Below are positions 28,094 to 41,531 of a DNA stretch of 64,000 nucleotides, in pieces. Source of the DNA: Bradysia coprophila (taxonomy: Eukaryota; Arthropoda; Insecta; Diptera; Sciaridae); NCBI RefSeq assembly GCF_014529535.1, contig NW_023503375.1, forward strand, positions 3,407,620-3,471,619, in the 5' to 3' direction. The notes under the pieces are model-generated. The model saw nothing but the letters and a program-made list of their open reading frames with translations, was not told the origin of the DNA and ran no database searches. The first letter of the stretch is position 1; the number at the start of each line of letters is the position of its first letter. A program made the position numbers and the translations under genes.

Positions 28094-28658
28094 GAACCTC
28101 TTTATTCGGCCAAACTCTGGTGAAAATAGAAGTTTAAAAATATACCCGTCAAGTATCGCAAAAAAATCCTCGATTTCTTTGGCGATTCGTATCTTTTTTG
28201 GCGATTTTTCTTAGCGATCCGTCATTTTTGTTGTTTTGTTAAATAAACCGCCCATACCATACATTTTTGAGAATGATAAAGTCCCTATAGGACTGCATTA
28301 CATTTTTAGAAGGAAAAAGTTACTAGGATCGCACGTCTTTACATTTCGTAAGAAGAAAGTTCAGTGGTGTCACAAAAATATCACCATTGTGAAAAAACGC
28401 CAATAAAAATCGCCAAAATGAGAAGTATCGTCAAGAAAAATTTTCTTGCCGATTTTTATTGGCGATTCTTCTCATTTTGGAGGTTTCTTTTGGCGAAGTT
28501 CAAAGCTATAGTGATATTTCACTAGAAATTGAAAAATTGAGAAATTGAGAAAAAGTAGTCTGATGCGTCTCATAAAACAATTCACGGCTTAAGTGCGGTC
28601 GAAATGCAAAATGGAAAGTGCGGAGGTCTTTCTAACGTAGCGTCATTTTCATACAATA
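28094..28658. other. Intergenic, no gene seen
   Basis: Contains a hairpin near 28390-28480 in which CGCCAATAAAAATCGCC and its complement pair. No exon is supported. Confidence 0.4.
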
Positions 28659-30186
28659 GAGAACGTTAGCTAAACGGCCGCTAACGCTAATTTCCAACGC
28701 TAAATCCCCCGCTATCGCTAAAATCAACGGTAATGCCCTGTCAATAAATGGCACCATTGTGAATGCATACACATGGACGACGCAATTTTCGGTTTATTTT
28801 CATTTATTATTTTAAAAGGTCATCCGGATCAATATTTTATTACTGCAATCCGTAGATCTAATTTGCAGGAAGGCAGCGACACTGTGCTGGAAAAATTCTA
28901 TAAACTTTACAATGTGCTGTTCGACGACAAACATCCTCAACTACACAACAAACACGTGGTTAACCTGCAATTTAAACACATGAAATTAATTTTGTGATTA
29001 TTACTTCCACAATGTGATCGGATCAATATTTTATCAATGCAATTAGTAGATTGACTTGTAGGAAGCCAGTGGTATTAATCTGGAAAAGTTTTATTCACTT
29101 TTGATTGCAATAAAACGTTTTACGAATGACATTTTCCAACTGCATGTTCGTCGTGTGGAGGATACAATTTGTAACATTAAAAAGAGAATAAAAAACGTTT
29201 CCAACTTAATACCGCTGGCTTCCTATAAGTCAGATCTACTAATTCCATTGATAAAATGTTAATCCGATCACATTGTGGGAGTAATAATCACAAAATTAAT
29301 TCAGGTGTGTTTGGGACTCGGTGTGTTTGGGACTAAACCTGTCTTGCCCGTTTCTCTTCTATATACTCATTGAAGAGTATAACCTGAAGTGAATCACAAC
29401 TCGCCGATCCATGAAGTAATCGTCTTCTTCTCGTCTTTTCTACCTCTTAATACATTCACTCCTGAACCCAATACTACATCCATAGAGGTAGACCACATCT
29501 GTATATAGAAATACAGTTAAAACAATGCTCTGATCTGATACATCTCGCAATGAGAATGGAATTTTTTACCTGTCGTATTAAGAAAGACGCATAGGGGTTT
29601 AGAGCGTCTACGGATTATCTGTGTAAGAAAAGAAATCTCGTTCACTCACAGTCTCAGCGTCAGTTTTTTACCATATTCAAGACTTCAACCGAGCTAAAAA
29701 GAACAATAAAAACCACGACAGAAGAGCCATATTCTAAGTCCAAGTACAGTCAAATCCGTGTAAAAACGCAAGAGCAAATTAAACAAAAACAAAAAGTCGT
29801 CCGAGTCTCGTTTATCCCTAGGGTACCGTCTTGTTCCGCTAAATTCAAAAACTTCGGAGTTCATCTTTACAATTCCAGTGAAATGTAAAGTGAAGACAAA
29901 CACATTGGGGAACTCATCAGGGTCGACTCGGTGTGTTTTTTACCTGTCTTGCCCGTTTCTCTTCTATATACTCATTGAAGAGTATAACCTGAAGTGAATC
30001 ATAACTCGACAATCCATGTGTTACACCGAGAAACACACCGACACCGAGACACACCGAAATTGCGTCGTCCATATGTATGCATTCACAATGATACCATTTA
30101 TTGACTGGGCATTACCGTTGATTTTAGCGTTAGCGGGGGATTTAGCGTTGGAAATTAGCGTTAGCGGCCGTTTAGCTAACGTTCTC
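28659..30186. mobile_element. 1.5-kb element with about 130-bp terminal inverted repeats and TA flanks
   Basis: The left end GAGAACGTTAGCTAAACGG and the matching right end are inverted for about 130 bp (to about 28792 and from about 30055), with a few mismatches. TA flanks both ends (28657-28658 and 30187-30188), as expected for Tc1/mariner-type targets. The interior has no transposase. It holds an inverted pair around 28815-29000 and 29210-29290, direct repeats within it, and a direct duplication of about 90 bp (29315-29405 and 29925-30010). Confidence 0.75.
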
Positions 30187-31680
30187 TAATGAAGCGTTGA
30201 AATGTATTTTTTGGTTCACTTTTTCTTCGAATCGTTCACTTAAAATTCAAATTTTAGGCACACTTACGGCGTGAATTGATTTTTTTTAAGCCATAAGACT
30301 TCGTTTTTCGCAAGATATACTGTTGGGAAGGTATATTATGTTACAAGGAACAGAAAGCTGAGTTTTTGACCCAGGTGGTGAAAGCGTCCGAGGATGGAGC
30401 GGACCATAACAACAAACTTGAATTGAATATTTTGTTTACTGGTGATCACTGTTTCGAAATTGTTTCAACGTTTATGTTGTATTTCGTATAGAAACAATAG
30501 ATATTTACCTGCTACATGCGTCGAAAACCGTACTTTTCATGTTTCAAGCACTACTTTCGAAGCCCTCAGCATGCAAAATCCATTACATAACTCTGTATAA
30601 AAATGAAGACTCATTTTCGTGTGTTTATTGACCTCGGCTTCGCCTCGGATCAACAAAATTCACACGAAAACTCTACTTTTCATCTTTTTATCCCTAGTAA
30701 TGTAAAATACTATTAACAAATTCCTAAATGAAGTTAACTTAATTGGGAACGAAAAAGTGATAGAAAAAATTGTTGTTTTGGTGATCTATCTGGAGAGAGA
30801 ATATGACGCTTTTGGTCCGCCTGAATGAAAAAGTACATTTTTAGTAACAGCGAGCATGAAATTAAATTTTCCCAAGAGAAATGGTTTTGCCAACAGGTAT
30901 TTTAGCATCAAATTGCATTCCATCCAAACTGTGTATGATATGACCATACCCGTGTGTGTCTACTTTCTCTAGTTTGTACTGGCAAATCGCAAAAAGAAAT
31001 CAAAGTTTCATTTTTCGTTTCACAAGGATCCTTTGATTAGGGCATATAACTGTTAACGGTGAAAAATGCATGTTTGCAAACCTCTAGTTCTCTGTGAAGA
31101 CTCTCTACTTACGTTATATTAATTGAATTGGACCCCAGCTGGCATATCTGGTCACCAATAACAACTCGCGGTAAAATTTAAATCGAAAGTTTTGTGAAAA
31201 TCCAGCAAAGCTCATGGAAAATATGCGTAAATGTTGGCACCGAGATGTCGCACTGGGTCACCCAAGCCTTAGCTACTACCAACATACCAGCGAAGAAAAT
31301 ATTTCGAGAAAATATTTTAAAGAAAATAAAATGACATCCCCTGGTTAGACTCTGGAAACATTTGTTGGGTCCTCAGGCACAACTTCTAGAATATCATAAA
31401 TTCGACACTTTATTTTTGTTGAAGAAATATTTCAATTCAAATTTTCATATATTTCATATATTTTTCCGCTTCATATGTCCGCTAACAGATGTCGCACGCA
31501 GCTCTATCCCTACTATTCGACGTGAAATCCACGTCAAACAGCATTCATAAAACAAGAAAACGAAAGAGATGCATGTGTGGAATTTCATTCGCACCAACGA
31601 CAAATCGTCGCTACCATACGGTCCTCTCTTTCGTGTTTCTTTCTTTGCAAAATCGTTTTTGTCTGTACGCCGGTACTACA
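30187..31680. other. Intergenic / promoter-side region of HmgD
   Basis: A foldback lies near 30605-30685 (CATTTTCGTGTG... around CCTCGGCTTCGCCTCGG). AGATGTCGCA motifs lie near 31243 and 31488. No gene seen. Confidence 0.4.
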
Positions 31681-31699
31681 TTCGTTTTACCGAATAAAA

Positions 31700-31823
31700 A
31701 TTTTCAATCATTCGTTCGTGTGTTCTTGTGAAGTAGCGTTCATTGAGTTCTTTGTGGGCAGTAATACTGGGTAGTATTTTATTGTGAATTTTCATTGTCT
31801 AATTTCACATCAAATTTCTTCAG
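31700..31823 (+). promoter_or_regulatory. Probable non-coding first exon of HmgD
   Basis: A strong donor, TTCAG|GTGAGT, ends here at 31823. The next good acceptor before the HmgD ATG is at 35423. The exact transcription start is not visible. The 3.6-kb intron between them is AT-rich with no coding exon. Confidence 0.5.
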
Positions 31824-34800
31824 GTGAGTCAAATCTCGTATTCTACAATCTATTTATGCATATTTCAAGTACTTTTTTGTTAATTTAAATCGTATTTTGC
31901 GGCCGTACTTTACAAATTTTTTGGTTTTTACTTGGCGTGGGTTCCGCACCACATCGATTCAGTCCACTTTGAACCATTCTATTGAAAATTTTCAACTATC
32001 ATATGGGCGAAATCATTTTGCTTTCGGTTGTGGTTTATTTGAAAAATTAGTTTGATTCCGATTTCTATCAATTGGATTTAGTCGTTTTTGCAATTTTCGA
32101 GATAATTGCGACGTAATTTTGATGAATTTCAATTTTCATCGGTCACAAAGTGAAAAAAATGGCTTGTACCAAGCATCACTTGAACGATTTGTATGGAGGA
32201 AAATTTAAAATTAAATTTCTAAGTTTTGGTTGGGCGTAGCGCAAAACGGTTTTCGACGAAAATTTTCTTTTAATTTTCTCAACAAAACTGCATACTAGGT
32301 TCCGGGCGTCTAGTGTAATTTAATTTTTTTATTGCTATTTCGCGCCAAAATGGACGATTTTAATGAAATTTTTACTCTTTGGAACTTGGCAAGTCGAAAT
32401 ACTATCAAACAGATTATTTTGTCGCCATTGTGGTTGTGCGCGATATACACACACACATAAGCGTCGATAAGAGCTTGGGTCTACGTGTTAAAAATATGCT
32501 TGCGAGAGAAAATATTTTCGGTTATATTTGGATGTGTGTGTGTTTGGTAGAAATTTTCAACGCCATCGTTCATACGAGGCCAAGCGCATTTTTCGATGTT
32601 TGAAATTTTTATTTTTGTTGTTTGTTTACAACACCCTAAGAGTTCCAGTTTATGAATGAATTTTTACTGACAGTTTAGTGACGTTTCGTGTTGCTTAAGC
32701 TTGAACGACCTTATCCAAATTATTGGAAAATGATTAAAAGTTAGATTCGGCGACACGATGCTTCCAATTTTATGTTTAAAAATTGAAACTTTGGCGGTAA
32801 ATTCTTGACACTCGGTTTGCTTACAATAGCTTACAATACGTTATCAGAGTTTGAACTTACTGGTTTACCGGGCATATTTTGACATCATAATGAAGCCAGT
32901 CCCTAAATGAAGATACCTGGGCACCCGTCATTATATTGGCAAACTAATTAACTCAAATGTTGGCTTGGAATTTAAAAGGTCGGGCGTCTGTTGATAATTT
33001 GAATTTGAAAATCCGAAACGAATATACAGAGACCCTGTCATTATAATGTTTGGCTCTTAAATATAATACCACCAAGCATGACATTAGAGGCTGAAAAATG
33101 CGGTTGAACGTCATTTTGAAAACGTATTAATAAATCATTGATAAAATGCTATCGATTCAACATAGCCACATTCGACTACATTTTTGTTTTTGAATGTATT
33201 TTCAGTCCGAAGTGATAAAAAGCCATCGAATATATATCTCTCTACCCAAAATAAACTATAATCGACACACCAAACATGTCCACAAAATTTTCTATAACAA
33301 AATTTCAACCGAACTACATTAATATTTTCTACCGTTATTGGCTCTCCCAAAAAAAAAAATTGTTACACCAACAAAATTACGTAAAGCTGCATGTACGATT
33401 TCACTAATACAATCGTCAGCCCTCAAAAACGATAAACGAACATACTTGGTGGATGCCTGCTTTCTGCGTATACAATTTTCGTTATTCCATCAACTTCGCT
33501 TTTATCTCTTCAATATTACACACCATGGCAATATAAAACGACAGAAAATGTTCAACGTTTCATAAGCAACATTTTTTTTTTGTTCGGTGGGTAAACTAAT
33601 GGGCTTACGTGCTTGTGTGCGTATCATTTCAGCCTTCTGGTATACACAACGTTGATGGGAAAACATTTTTTGGCTTCGGTTTATATTGTGTGTATAGTAT
33701 ATTGTATGAAAGGAATAAACCATCGTTCGTTAGGTACAGTAGTGTTTATTGCCATACACACATATTCGGAATAATATCCCCTTCATCATCGTATCAATAA
33801 TTACATTTCTGTCTTGACTTTGAACTGGTACAGTTGTGTTTACATTTTTGCATTGAATTTTTGGTTCTGGAAATTTTGTAAATTTTTGTTTTTTTAATTT
33901 GAGTGAACAAATTTTTCTAACGAAATTCATTTTGTGCAGTGCTTGACACATTTCTGGTAAATAATTTTTGTTTTCGGTTTCTCGGTTTAATAATTTCTTG
34001 GTATTTTGACTCCGTTTAAAATGAATTTGAAAAATAAAAATTCTCAAGCCAAGCACACAGCAGCATTTTAACGGCCGACTGGCTGGAAATAGTGTTTTGT
34101 CGGAAATAAATCCATAAATTTACATTTCATTTCCAATTTCAATCATTTTCAATCCATTTCGTGGACGCCTAACGAAATAATATAAAATTATTAATTCCAT
34201 CGTTTTGTGCACTCGGTTCGGTCGGTTAAATGGCGCGCTTTTCAACTTTGTTCCGACTAATATTTGAATCGATAATTTATCGGTCCCATTGTTAATGCCA
34301 TCAATTACCAGGAACGACGCATTCGAACCAATTTGTACAGTCGGTTTACGGAAAAATCCCATCGAAATGTACAAATTCGTGTTCAATTTCATTAAAAAAT
34401 CATTTTTCCCTGCGTCGTTTTGTAACGGCCATTTTATTCACCATACAAAATATCGTCTACGGTTCATAATGCCCATATAAAATGAAACGGTGTGTATACC
34501 TAGCTCATACAAGAGTATGGAAGAAGAAAAAAAAAACCGAACCAGCACAGCATATCGTGTGTATATAATACGAGCGTAAAACCATTTTGTATGAACAAAC
34601 ACAGCAAATCCCCCAGTATAATATTCGTTATACGATTCACACCGTCTACATGGCAGAAAGATATACCGAGTCGGTTTTTGTATTATATTCGATGTGGTGT
34701 ATATTCGGTTACACAGTATATTGCTGGTTCATATTTTTCGTTATGGAAGGAATATGTTTATAGAAAAATCAATATGAAATGAGCACTGAAATTCAAACGA

Positions 34801-35423
34801 AAATTAATTCTTTTTTGTCTTTCCATTTTTTTTGTTTTTTCGTTTGTTATAATATTCAACGACTCCGTGTCGCTGTTTGGTTAAATGGTTGAATTTATTA
34901 AATTGGCCATTTTTGTTACCAAACGAAAGAAGCAGCAAAAAATGTTATGGAAAGTTCACATAACTTCCAACTTTCGATGCAATATACTCTAACGAATGCT
35001 GATTCAAATTTTCTGTCCATGTAAAGAGAATAAAAAGACGTTAACCGTACGTTGAACCATTTCCTGGCTTAAATTACTGGAATGTAATCTGTTTCATGAT
35101 AATCGATTATGACTGTTAACCGCACTCATTTTAATATGGATGTTCATTTAGCATTTTTGGTCCACATTTTTGTTTGGGAGTTTGGTTTTCCGTCTACGAA
35201 TTGTGGTTGTCAACAGAATTATGAATTATAAATGATTCATGGGATTCAACGTCCATTTTAAAGATTTTTTTTTTTAATTTAAGATTGACGCGCTCTCAAG
35301 TAATGCTTGTCTCTCTGAATTCCATTCGTTGTTATAGTCGCTGTACTCAATATTTTCAACATCCATTTTCTCTTGCCTCAGTTCCATTTTAATAAATTCG
35401 AATTTTCATTGTTTCCCTTCCAG
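31824..35423 (+). other. Long 5' intron of HmgD (inferred)
   Basis: A 3.6-kb AT-rich stretch lies between the donor after 31823 and the CCCTTCCAG acceptor at 35423. I see no coding exon or clear mobile element in it. Confidence 0.45.
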
Positions 35424-35436
35424 AAAACTTATCGAA

Positions 35437-35852
35437 ATGGCAGAAAAACCAAAGCGTCCTCTATCTGCTTACATGATCTGGTTGAACGATCATCGTGAAC
35501 AAATCAAGAAGGAGAATCCAGGCATTAAAGTCACAGAAATCGCTAAACGTGGTGGTGAATTATGGCGTGCACTTAAGGACAAGAGCGTAAGTTCACACTA
35601 TTCAAACGAGAGATGACATTTCTAATAATTTTTGTTTTTGTTTTTCGATTTTGTCAGGAGTGGGATCAAAAAGCCGCCGAAGCTAAAGACCGATACACAA
35701 AGCTGATAAAAGAATTCGAAGCAAATGGTGGATCCAAAGAGGCAGCCACTGGTCGTAAGCGAACAAAGGGAGCAAAGAAACCGGCTGTCAAGAAGAGTAA
35801 AAAGAAGGCTGAATCCGAAGACGAAGATGCTTCAGAAGATGAAAGCGATTAA
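35437..35852 (+). CDS. HmgD: HMG-box chromatin protein, HmgD/HMGB-type
   Basis: Small non-histone chromatin protein that bends DNA without sequence specificity in the nucleus. Two coding exons, 35437-35586 and 35658-35852, with a 71-nt phase-0 intron (GTAAGT...TTGTCAG). 114 aa, close to the 112 aa of fly HmgD. The HMG box spans about residues 4-72, opening KPKRPLSAYMIWLNDHRE and ending WDQKAAEAKDRYTKLIKEFEA. It includes the intercalating Met after SAY and the aromatic core residues. The tail is Lys/Ala-rich (KKPAVKKSKKKAE) and ends in an acidic EDEDASEDESD patch, as in HmgD and HmgZ. The ATG is preceded by a spliced 5' UTR (acceptor at 35423). It could equally be called HmgZ; the two are close paralogues. 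Confidence 0.95.
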
Positions 35853-37320
35853 ACATTCGGGCAAAAGTAATTACAACTTTTGATCTAATAAGTTTTTTTT
35901 TTCTTCTCCTGAACCAACAACAAAAAAAACCCGCCCGCATGCATACATACAAAGCATCCAATAATTATTAATTTTTTTTTAAATTTCTTCTTACTTTACA
36001 CACACACACACAAACATTCTCCCTTCACCCCACCCAAGAATTTGAATATGGGAAAAAGGTTACAACTGAAATGAATGAATGACATTTATTTATTTATATT
36101 TTTGGAAGTGTCTGGGCCTTGCTTTTGAGAAGGACAATGAAAGTTATAAATAATAATAACAAAGAATGGAAAAACCGACAATATTTCGCATCTCTTTTTT
36201 ACTCTGACGTTAAACTGTATTTTTTTTTTTTGCCAAAATTTTGTTTTTTTTATTAAAAAGAAGAAAAATTAAAATTTGAAAAAGAAAATTCCAATACAGA
36301 ACCGACTAACAACAAGAAGAAGAAGAATGTCCTTGAATATTCATTCTGAAAGTAAGACCCTACCTCATTATAAGGATTTATAAATTTAATTACATTAATT
36401 GATTATGAATTATAATAAATGGACAAACAAAAATACAAAAAGTAAATAAATAAAGAAACAAACGGAAAAAAATTAAAAATCCTTTTTCTTTGTATCGAGC
36501 ATTTTTTCCTTCCCGTAAACGAAGTGAGAAAAATTGAAAAGTAAAAAAAAAATCGTGTTTCTACTTGGAGACCTATTTTAAGTGAAATTAAATAAATTTA
36601 AATAAAAATTCTCTTAATAAGAGACACACAGACATCAAAGCAAACAAATAAGAAATAATAAAAAAAAAATAATTAAAAAAAAATGAGATGAAAAGTTGTT
36701 TTTAAATTTTGTGACACTTTTTGGTCAGGTGGTAATGTACCTGTACCTGTTTTTAGATCGTAGGAAATAATTAATTAAATAAAAAAATTAATTAATTTTT
36801 ATAATTTAAATTTTTCTTTCTTTCAACATTATATATTCCCTTACACAACCAACCAACCACCACCACCAACCCCTTTAATTTTGAATGATAAGTACTTCCA
36901 TTCAAAAAAAGAGTCAAAAACACAACAAAAAATTCCTTTTCTTTTAATTACAAAAGCATTTTTCCGTTAAATTAAAATTAGAAAAGAAAAGAAAAATTTG
37001 GGAAATCATTTCAATGCAGTGAAACCCTAAACACCGTAGAAGGTTTTTCGAATAATGATGCGTTATAAATGGTTTGTCGTCTTTTTTTCTCTCTCAGTGA
37101 AAAGTTTTTTGTTCTGCGTTTCCCTTTTAATTAACTTTAAATAATTATTATAAGTCATTCCGTACACAGTTTGGGTTTTACTTTTCTTTTGTTTTGAAGT
37201 AGTCAAATTGTTTTTTTTCGTTTTTTTTTGTATCTATAAATGAATGTACTTATGTATTCGACAGAAGGTCATTATTGTATGAAAAAGTTTTTAATTTTAA
37301 ATAAATGTAAAGAACAAAAT
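35853..37320 (+). other. Long AT-rich 3' UTR region of HmgD
   Basis: About 1.4 kb of A/T homopolymer-rich sequence contains many AATAAA signals, for example near 36415, 36445 and 37300. No exon or repeat family is visible. The true cleavage site cannot be fixed. Confidence 0.5.
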
Positions 37321-37933
37321 GTTGCGATTTTTCTGATCTGTGTTTGTGATTGAAACTGGTTCGGTGGCTGCATCCTGAAACGAAATAGGACTTTCATTTG
37401 ACTGAACTCAAAATTGCTAGACGTGGCTTTTTACATGGCGTATTAGTCTCACGTCTAAGCAATCAAAAAGTTAATGAGATTCTCCAATCTTGTGTTAACC
37501 TAGGCTACCATGAAATGAATGTCGAGACAAAAATTAGATGACATTTATACTACTTTTATGATCACTGATTTGGTGATGGTGACCTAAAAACACCGGGCTT
37601 AATATGCACATATATTTCGGGTGAGTTTCCTTCGTCACCAGACATATTTTATACAACGGATGAGGCAAGTTCCGATGTGGTTTTCGAACAGCGGTGTAAT
37701 TACGAACACTGCTTAAGTGTGATTTCTTTTAATGAAGTAATGGTAGTTTTACTAAAAGAAGTGAAGAGGTTAGATAATGGCCGTATTGTGGACCGAAACT
37801 TAAGTAGCCTAAGTTGCATATAAAGAAGGCGTAATTCAAATGGTAGTTTTAAGTCATTTAACCCACTGAAGTAGGTAGCCAATACATATATTTTTTATTT
37901 ATTGTTTTCAAAATCAATTCAACAACTTAAAAA

Positions 37934-38296
37934 TTATAAATAAAAAATTTCACCAAGATTCTTTGATGGAGGAAGCGTTCCTAGAATCGAGGCAACGTTT
38001 CCTCGTCGAATGGCAACAGCAATTCGTCGAATCAAATAACTTGTTGCTCGACGTTCGTGAGTGACGTGTTTGATTTTACTTCCGATTTGTTTCAATAATT
38101 GTAAGCCCGTTTTACCAATGACGCCTGTTGTTTCGGATGCAATTGGGACGAAAATAAATTGATCCATTAAATGCCTGTATTGGTTAAATTTCTTGTCGTC
38201 AGCTTGTTTGGCTGCATAACCACGATCACGTGACGTTCTATCGACATAGGATTTTGCAAAGGTGTCAGCACATGTGTAATCCCAAAGTAATCCCAA
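37934..38296 (-). mobile_element. Retroelement-derived ORF fragment (C-terminal RT-associated domain)
   Basis: A 120-aa open frame reads WDYTCADTFAKSY, then FVPIASETTGVIG, and ends with RRIAVAIRRGNVASILGT. From memory, this pattern occurs at the C-terminus of many invertebrate non-LTR retroelement polyproteins, downstream of the reverse transcriptase. There is no RT domain beside it, so it is a relic. Confidence 0.5.
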
Positions 38297-39057
38297 TACA
38301 TATATTTACACCTATTGTACGTATGTGTATTGATATACAGTACTTAACTTCACCTCAAACTTGGGTTCCGTGTGTTTTTGTGGATATTTGCATTACCTTC
38401 AGTGTTTACCATAGAGATACCTAAACAGTATGTGTTTACACTTTGCTTATACGACGAACAATGTAAATTTGTCTTTGTGCAATTTCTGGCAAGTTTTGCC
38501 TTATACTGTAGAAGAAGCAATTGAAATGTGGATGATATTTTGACAATGATGGAAGGTTTTCTAGCTTAACGTTTGGCCTAAAGAATTCTCGAGAATGAAA
38601 AAATTAAAAAGTGCTAGAGTAAATGAACCGAGCAAAACCAATTTTATCGAGGTAATATTAATGTCATGAAAGAAATGCCGAGTGTTACGAACTTATTGGC
38701 GATTTTTCGTCTCATCTGCTATGAAAATGCGCGTCTGGCACTGATATATTGCGAACATTCTTATAGTCACAAATGAATCTCACAAGAGCAAAAGTATTGA
38801 AGATAAACAATCCGAATAGGCCCGTTTCTAAGATAAGACCTTAGTCTGCTAATCGATTTGAGACATTCTGACAGACTGAAAATTTATATTTTTCAAACGA
38901 AATTACCGAGTGTTATAAGCAGGGAACTTCAAAAAAAAATCCCAATTATTTTGAGCTGTCCTAGAAGCATTTTGTGAATAGGATAATTGTTCCATAATAC
39001 ACCTAAAATTGTTAAGTTGTAATTAATGGTTCTACCCGCGAAACTATGCGATTGTAT

Positions 39058-39260
39058 GAGAGGCTACAGAGTGCAAGAGTGATGTACCCGTTGTTCAATA
39101 AGAAGTTGACTCAAAGGAATAAGACGTTGATGTTCAAGAGATCTTTCTGCCCGGTCCTTCTGTATGCCACACCTGTTTGGGTGAATGTACTAACATCCAT
39201 CTGAATCAATTGTAAATTGCTGAGAATTTAGATGGTGTTCGGTAAGCCTTTTCACTTCAG
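39058..39260 (+). pseudogene. Decayed jockey-type LINE reverse transcriptase fragment
   Basis: One frame reads ERLQSARVMYPLFNKK, then FKRSFCPVLLYATPVW. This is the typical post-thumb region of jockey-like RTs (LYPLLNxK...YKxxxxPxLLYAxPVW). The frame is broken after about 43 codons, with possible remnants in another frame to about 39260. Confidence 0.6.
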
Positions 39261-39524
39261 TACTAGTGAAGCAACATGGAAGCAAATAGAACCACAAATC
39301 GCGACTGGTACACGAAACATTAATGTTTATGTGTTTGTTGAAGGGTATGAATTTATTAACTAAAAAAATCAATAGAGACAAATCTTACGATCGTTTCAAA
39401 CGCTACCACATCCGAAATTATGAACAAAAAAAATCTTCTCGTCATCAATACATTTCAATAAGATGAATAAAACAATCACAACGGACAATTAGTGAAACGG
39501 TTTATTTGATCTGCTACAGACGGC

Positions 39525-39690
39525 CAGCATAATGACCAGTATTATAATCGGGTCTATTACTTCCATCCATCAAAGTATTTTTAATTTGTTAATTTCAAAT
39601 CTTGTACTTCAATTTTTTAACATGCATTTTACTATATGAAGGACCATATTATCCAAAACTTGTCATTATTTTTGTCGTCGTCATCGATAA
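39525..39690 (-). repeat. Inverted copy of the dispersed repeat at 6900-7065
   Basis: The reverse complement matches 6900-7065 over most of its length, including the TAATAGACCCGAT and TACTTTGAT phrases. Confidence 0.6.
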
Positions 39691-40066
39691 CAGATGAATA
39701 GCCATATGTGTCAATCGGACGGTCCTTCACAATCGTTTCCAAGTCCAACAATTCGCCGCCAGTTGATTTTTCGCCCTCTAAAATACAGTACCGAAAAAAC
39801 GAGATTTTTCAGAAATGCTTAGCGAAAAGTCTCGTATTGTGATAGGGTGATAGTCAGTCGCAAAAAAAATGTGTTTCATTATTGAAGTCTGACACAAAAT
39901 GTCCTCGTACAGAAGGAATTCTTTTATACATCCCGGAAACTAATACCATCAGCTTAACCATACACAAAAATAACATGGAAAATTTCAAATTTCAAATATT
40001 TGAGCTCTTTATTTTTATTATGTCTAGAAATATTTTGGTTTGTCACTTCGTTGCCGATACCCACGA

Positions 40067-41265
40067 TTACACACTATCTCCACCACTTCTATCAGCTACT
40101 GCAAGTCTTGGTAAGACATTCGCCTGTTTGATAGAAATTCTCGACGGATTCCTCCTCTTGTACATATAAATGAGACAAAATAATGCAACGGATACGACAA
40201 TTGTTGCCAGGAAAAATGAGAAGGACAGGATAATCCAAATAATGTTTGAATTTTGTGGATACGGTGTAATTCGCGCCGGACGAGTTGTAGTATCTGTTGG
40301 TGGATCAGTTTCGTTTCCAGTAGAATTATTAATTGTCGTTGTTGTTGTTGTACAAGGATGCACAATACGGATGTATTCAATGGCTATGAGAACATCAGCG
40401 GATTGTGAACCTGCTTTGATTTGTATCTACAATGCAGAAAATAAATTCAGTTAAGTGAACTAGTTCCATTTGATTCCTCTTTTACCTTTGCATCACTGAC
40501 GCTTATCCGTTCATTGATCACATTCCAGCTATTTGACCACCTGTCTCGTACCGATGCAAGTGTTTGCTCAAAGCCACCTGGCAGTGCAGCTTGGATTGCC
40601 ACATATGACACAAGATCGCCACTACTAGCGTTCAGATAAATTGCAGAATGAAGTTCGCTATTCGTGTCGAAATTAAAACTTTGAGTTGTTCGTAAACACG
40701 AATATCCTACTCCCAAATTACTCAAATAATTTACCTCGTCGCTTCTGTATGGTTCTAGTGATACATCTGCGTAAGACTTTATTCCAAACAGGTGCAGGCC
40801 ATACTCTGGCGAATAATCGCATGGTTCGAATTCGTCTAAGGAAGCTAGATCGTTAAAATCTATTTCATAACTGCACATTTTTGGTTCTGTTATATCAGTT
40901 TCTTCCGCTGCCGGATCAGTTGTTTCATCTGTGGTGTCACTTTCTTCTGTTGGATCAGTAACTGTTGGATCAGTTGTTTCCTCTGTTGGATCAGTTGTTT
41001 CCTCTGTTGGATCAGTTGTTTTCTCTGTTGGATCAGTTGTCTTATTTGTTGGATCAGTTGTTTCCTCTGTTGGATCAGTTGTTTCCTCTGTTGGATCAGT
41101 TGTTTCCTCTGTTGGATCAGCTGTTTCCTCTGTTGGATCAGTTGTTTCCTCTGTTGGATCAGCTGTTTCCTCTGTTGGATCAGTTGTTTCCTCTGTTGGA
41201 TCAGTTGTTTCCTCTGTTGTATTAGTTGCATCTTCTGTTGTTTCCTCTGTTGGATTAGTTGCATC
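40067..41265 (-). CDS. 3' half of a two-domain Thr/Pro-rich membrane protein gene, cut by a retrotransposon
   Basis: Minus-strand continuation of the gene starting at 47942. Exon part 41265-40496 and last exon 40426-40067 are joined by a 69-nt phase-0 intron (AAG|GTAAAAG...TTGTAG). It encodes an acidic linker of about 18 copies of (T)DPTEETT. This is followed by a domain of about 150 residues from YEIDFNDLASLDEFEPC to IAIEYIRI that is homologous to the domain in the 5' half. A Thr-rich stalk, one transmembrane helix (IIWIILSFSFFLATIVVSV, about residues 55-80 of the last exon) and a basic cytoplasmic tail follow. The domain recalls the MAM/jelly-roll fold (final IAIEY strand), but I cannot prove that. 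The ATG at 41289 that opens this frame lies in the LTR and is not native. Confidence 0.75.
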
Positions 41266-41530
41266 TGTAGTGGTCGTGAACTGAGTCACTACCCCTACGT
41301 AACAAGTGTCGAAATGTCAAATAACATCGCATTCTCTTAGTACGAACTCTCTCGTTATATTCGGTTAACCGACCGTAATATAACTAGAGCGTATGAGTTA
41401 CGACGAAGATCTTTATTCACTCGACCACCATAGCGTCAGCATCATTTAAACGAGCTCAATAAATTGTAATTAGTAAGTCGAACAGTGGCCTTTCATTTTA
41501 CGTATTAGATAGGAGTCCGAGACTTCTACA
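41266..41530 (+). repeat. 5' LTR of the Ty3/gypsy element
   Basis: 265 bp, starting TGTAGTGGTCG and ending GACTTCTACA (TG...CA borders). It includes an AATAAA within GAGCTCAATAAATTG. I see no difference from the 3' LTR. Confidence 0.95.
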
Positions 41531-41531
41531 T

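Noticed and set aside
40890..41284. Long Gln-rich, Ser/Val-rich and Leu/Pro-rich open frames on both strands
   Set aside because: They are other-frame readings of the 21-bp DPTEETT-coding repeat. Only the frame that continues into the conserved domain is supported.
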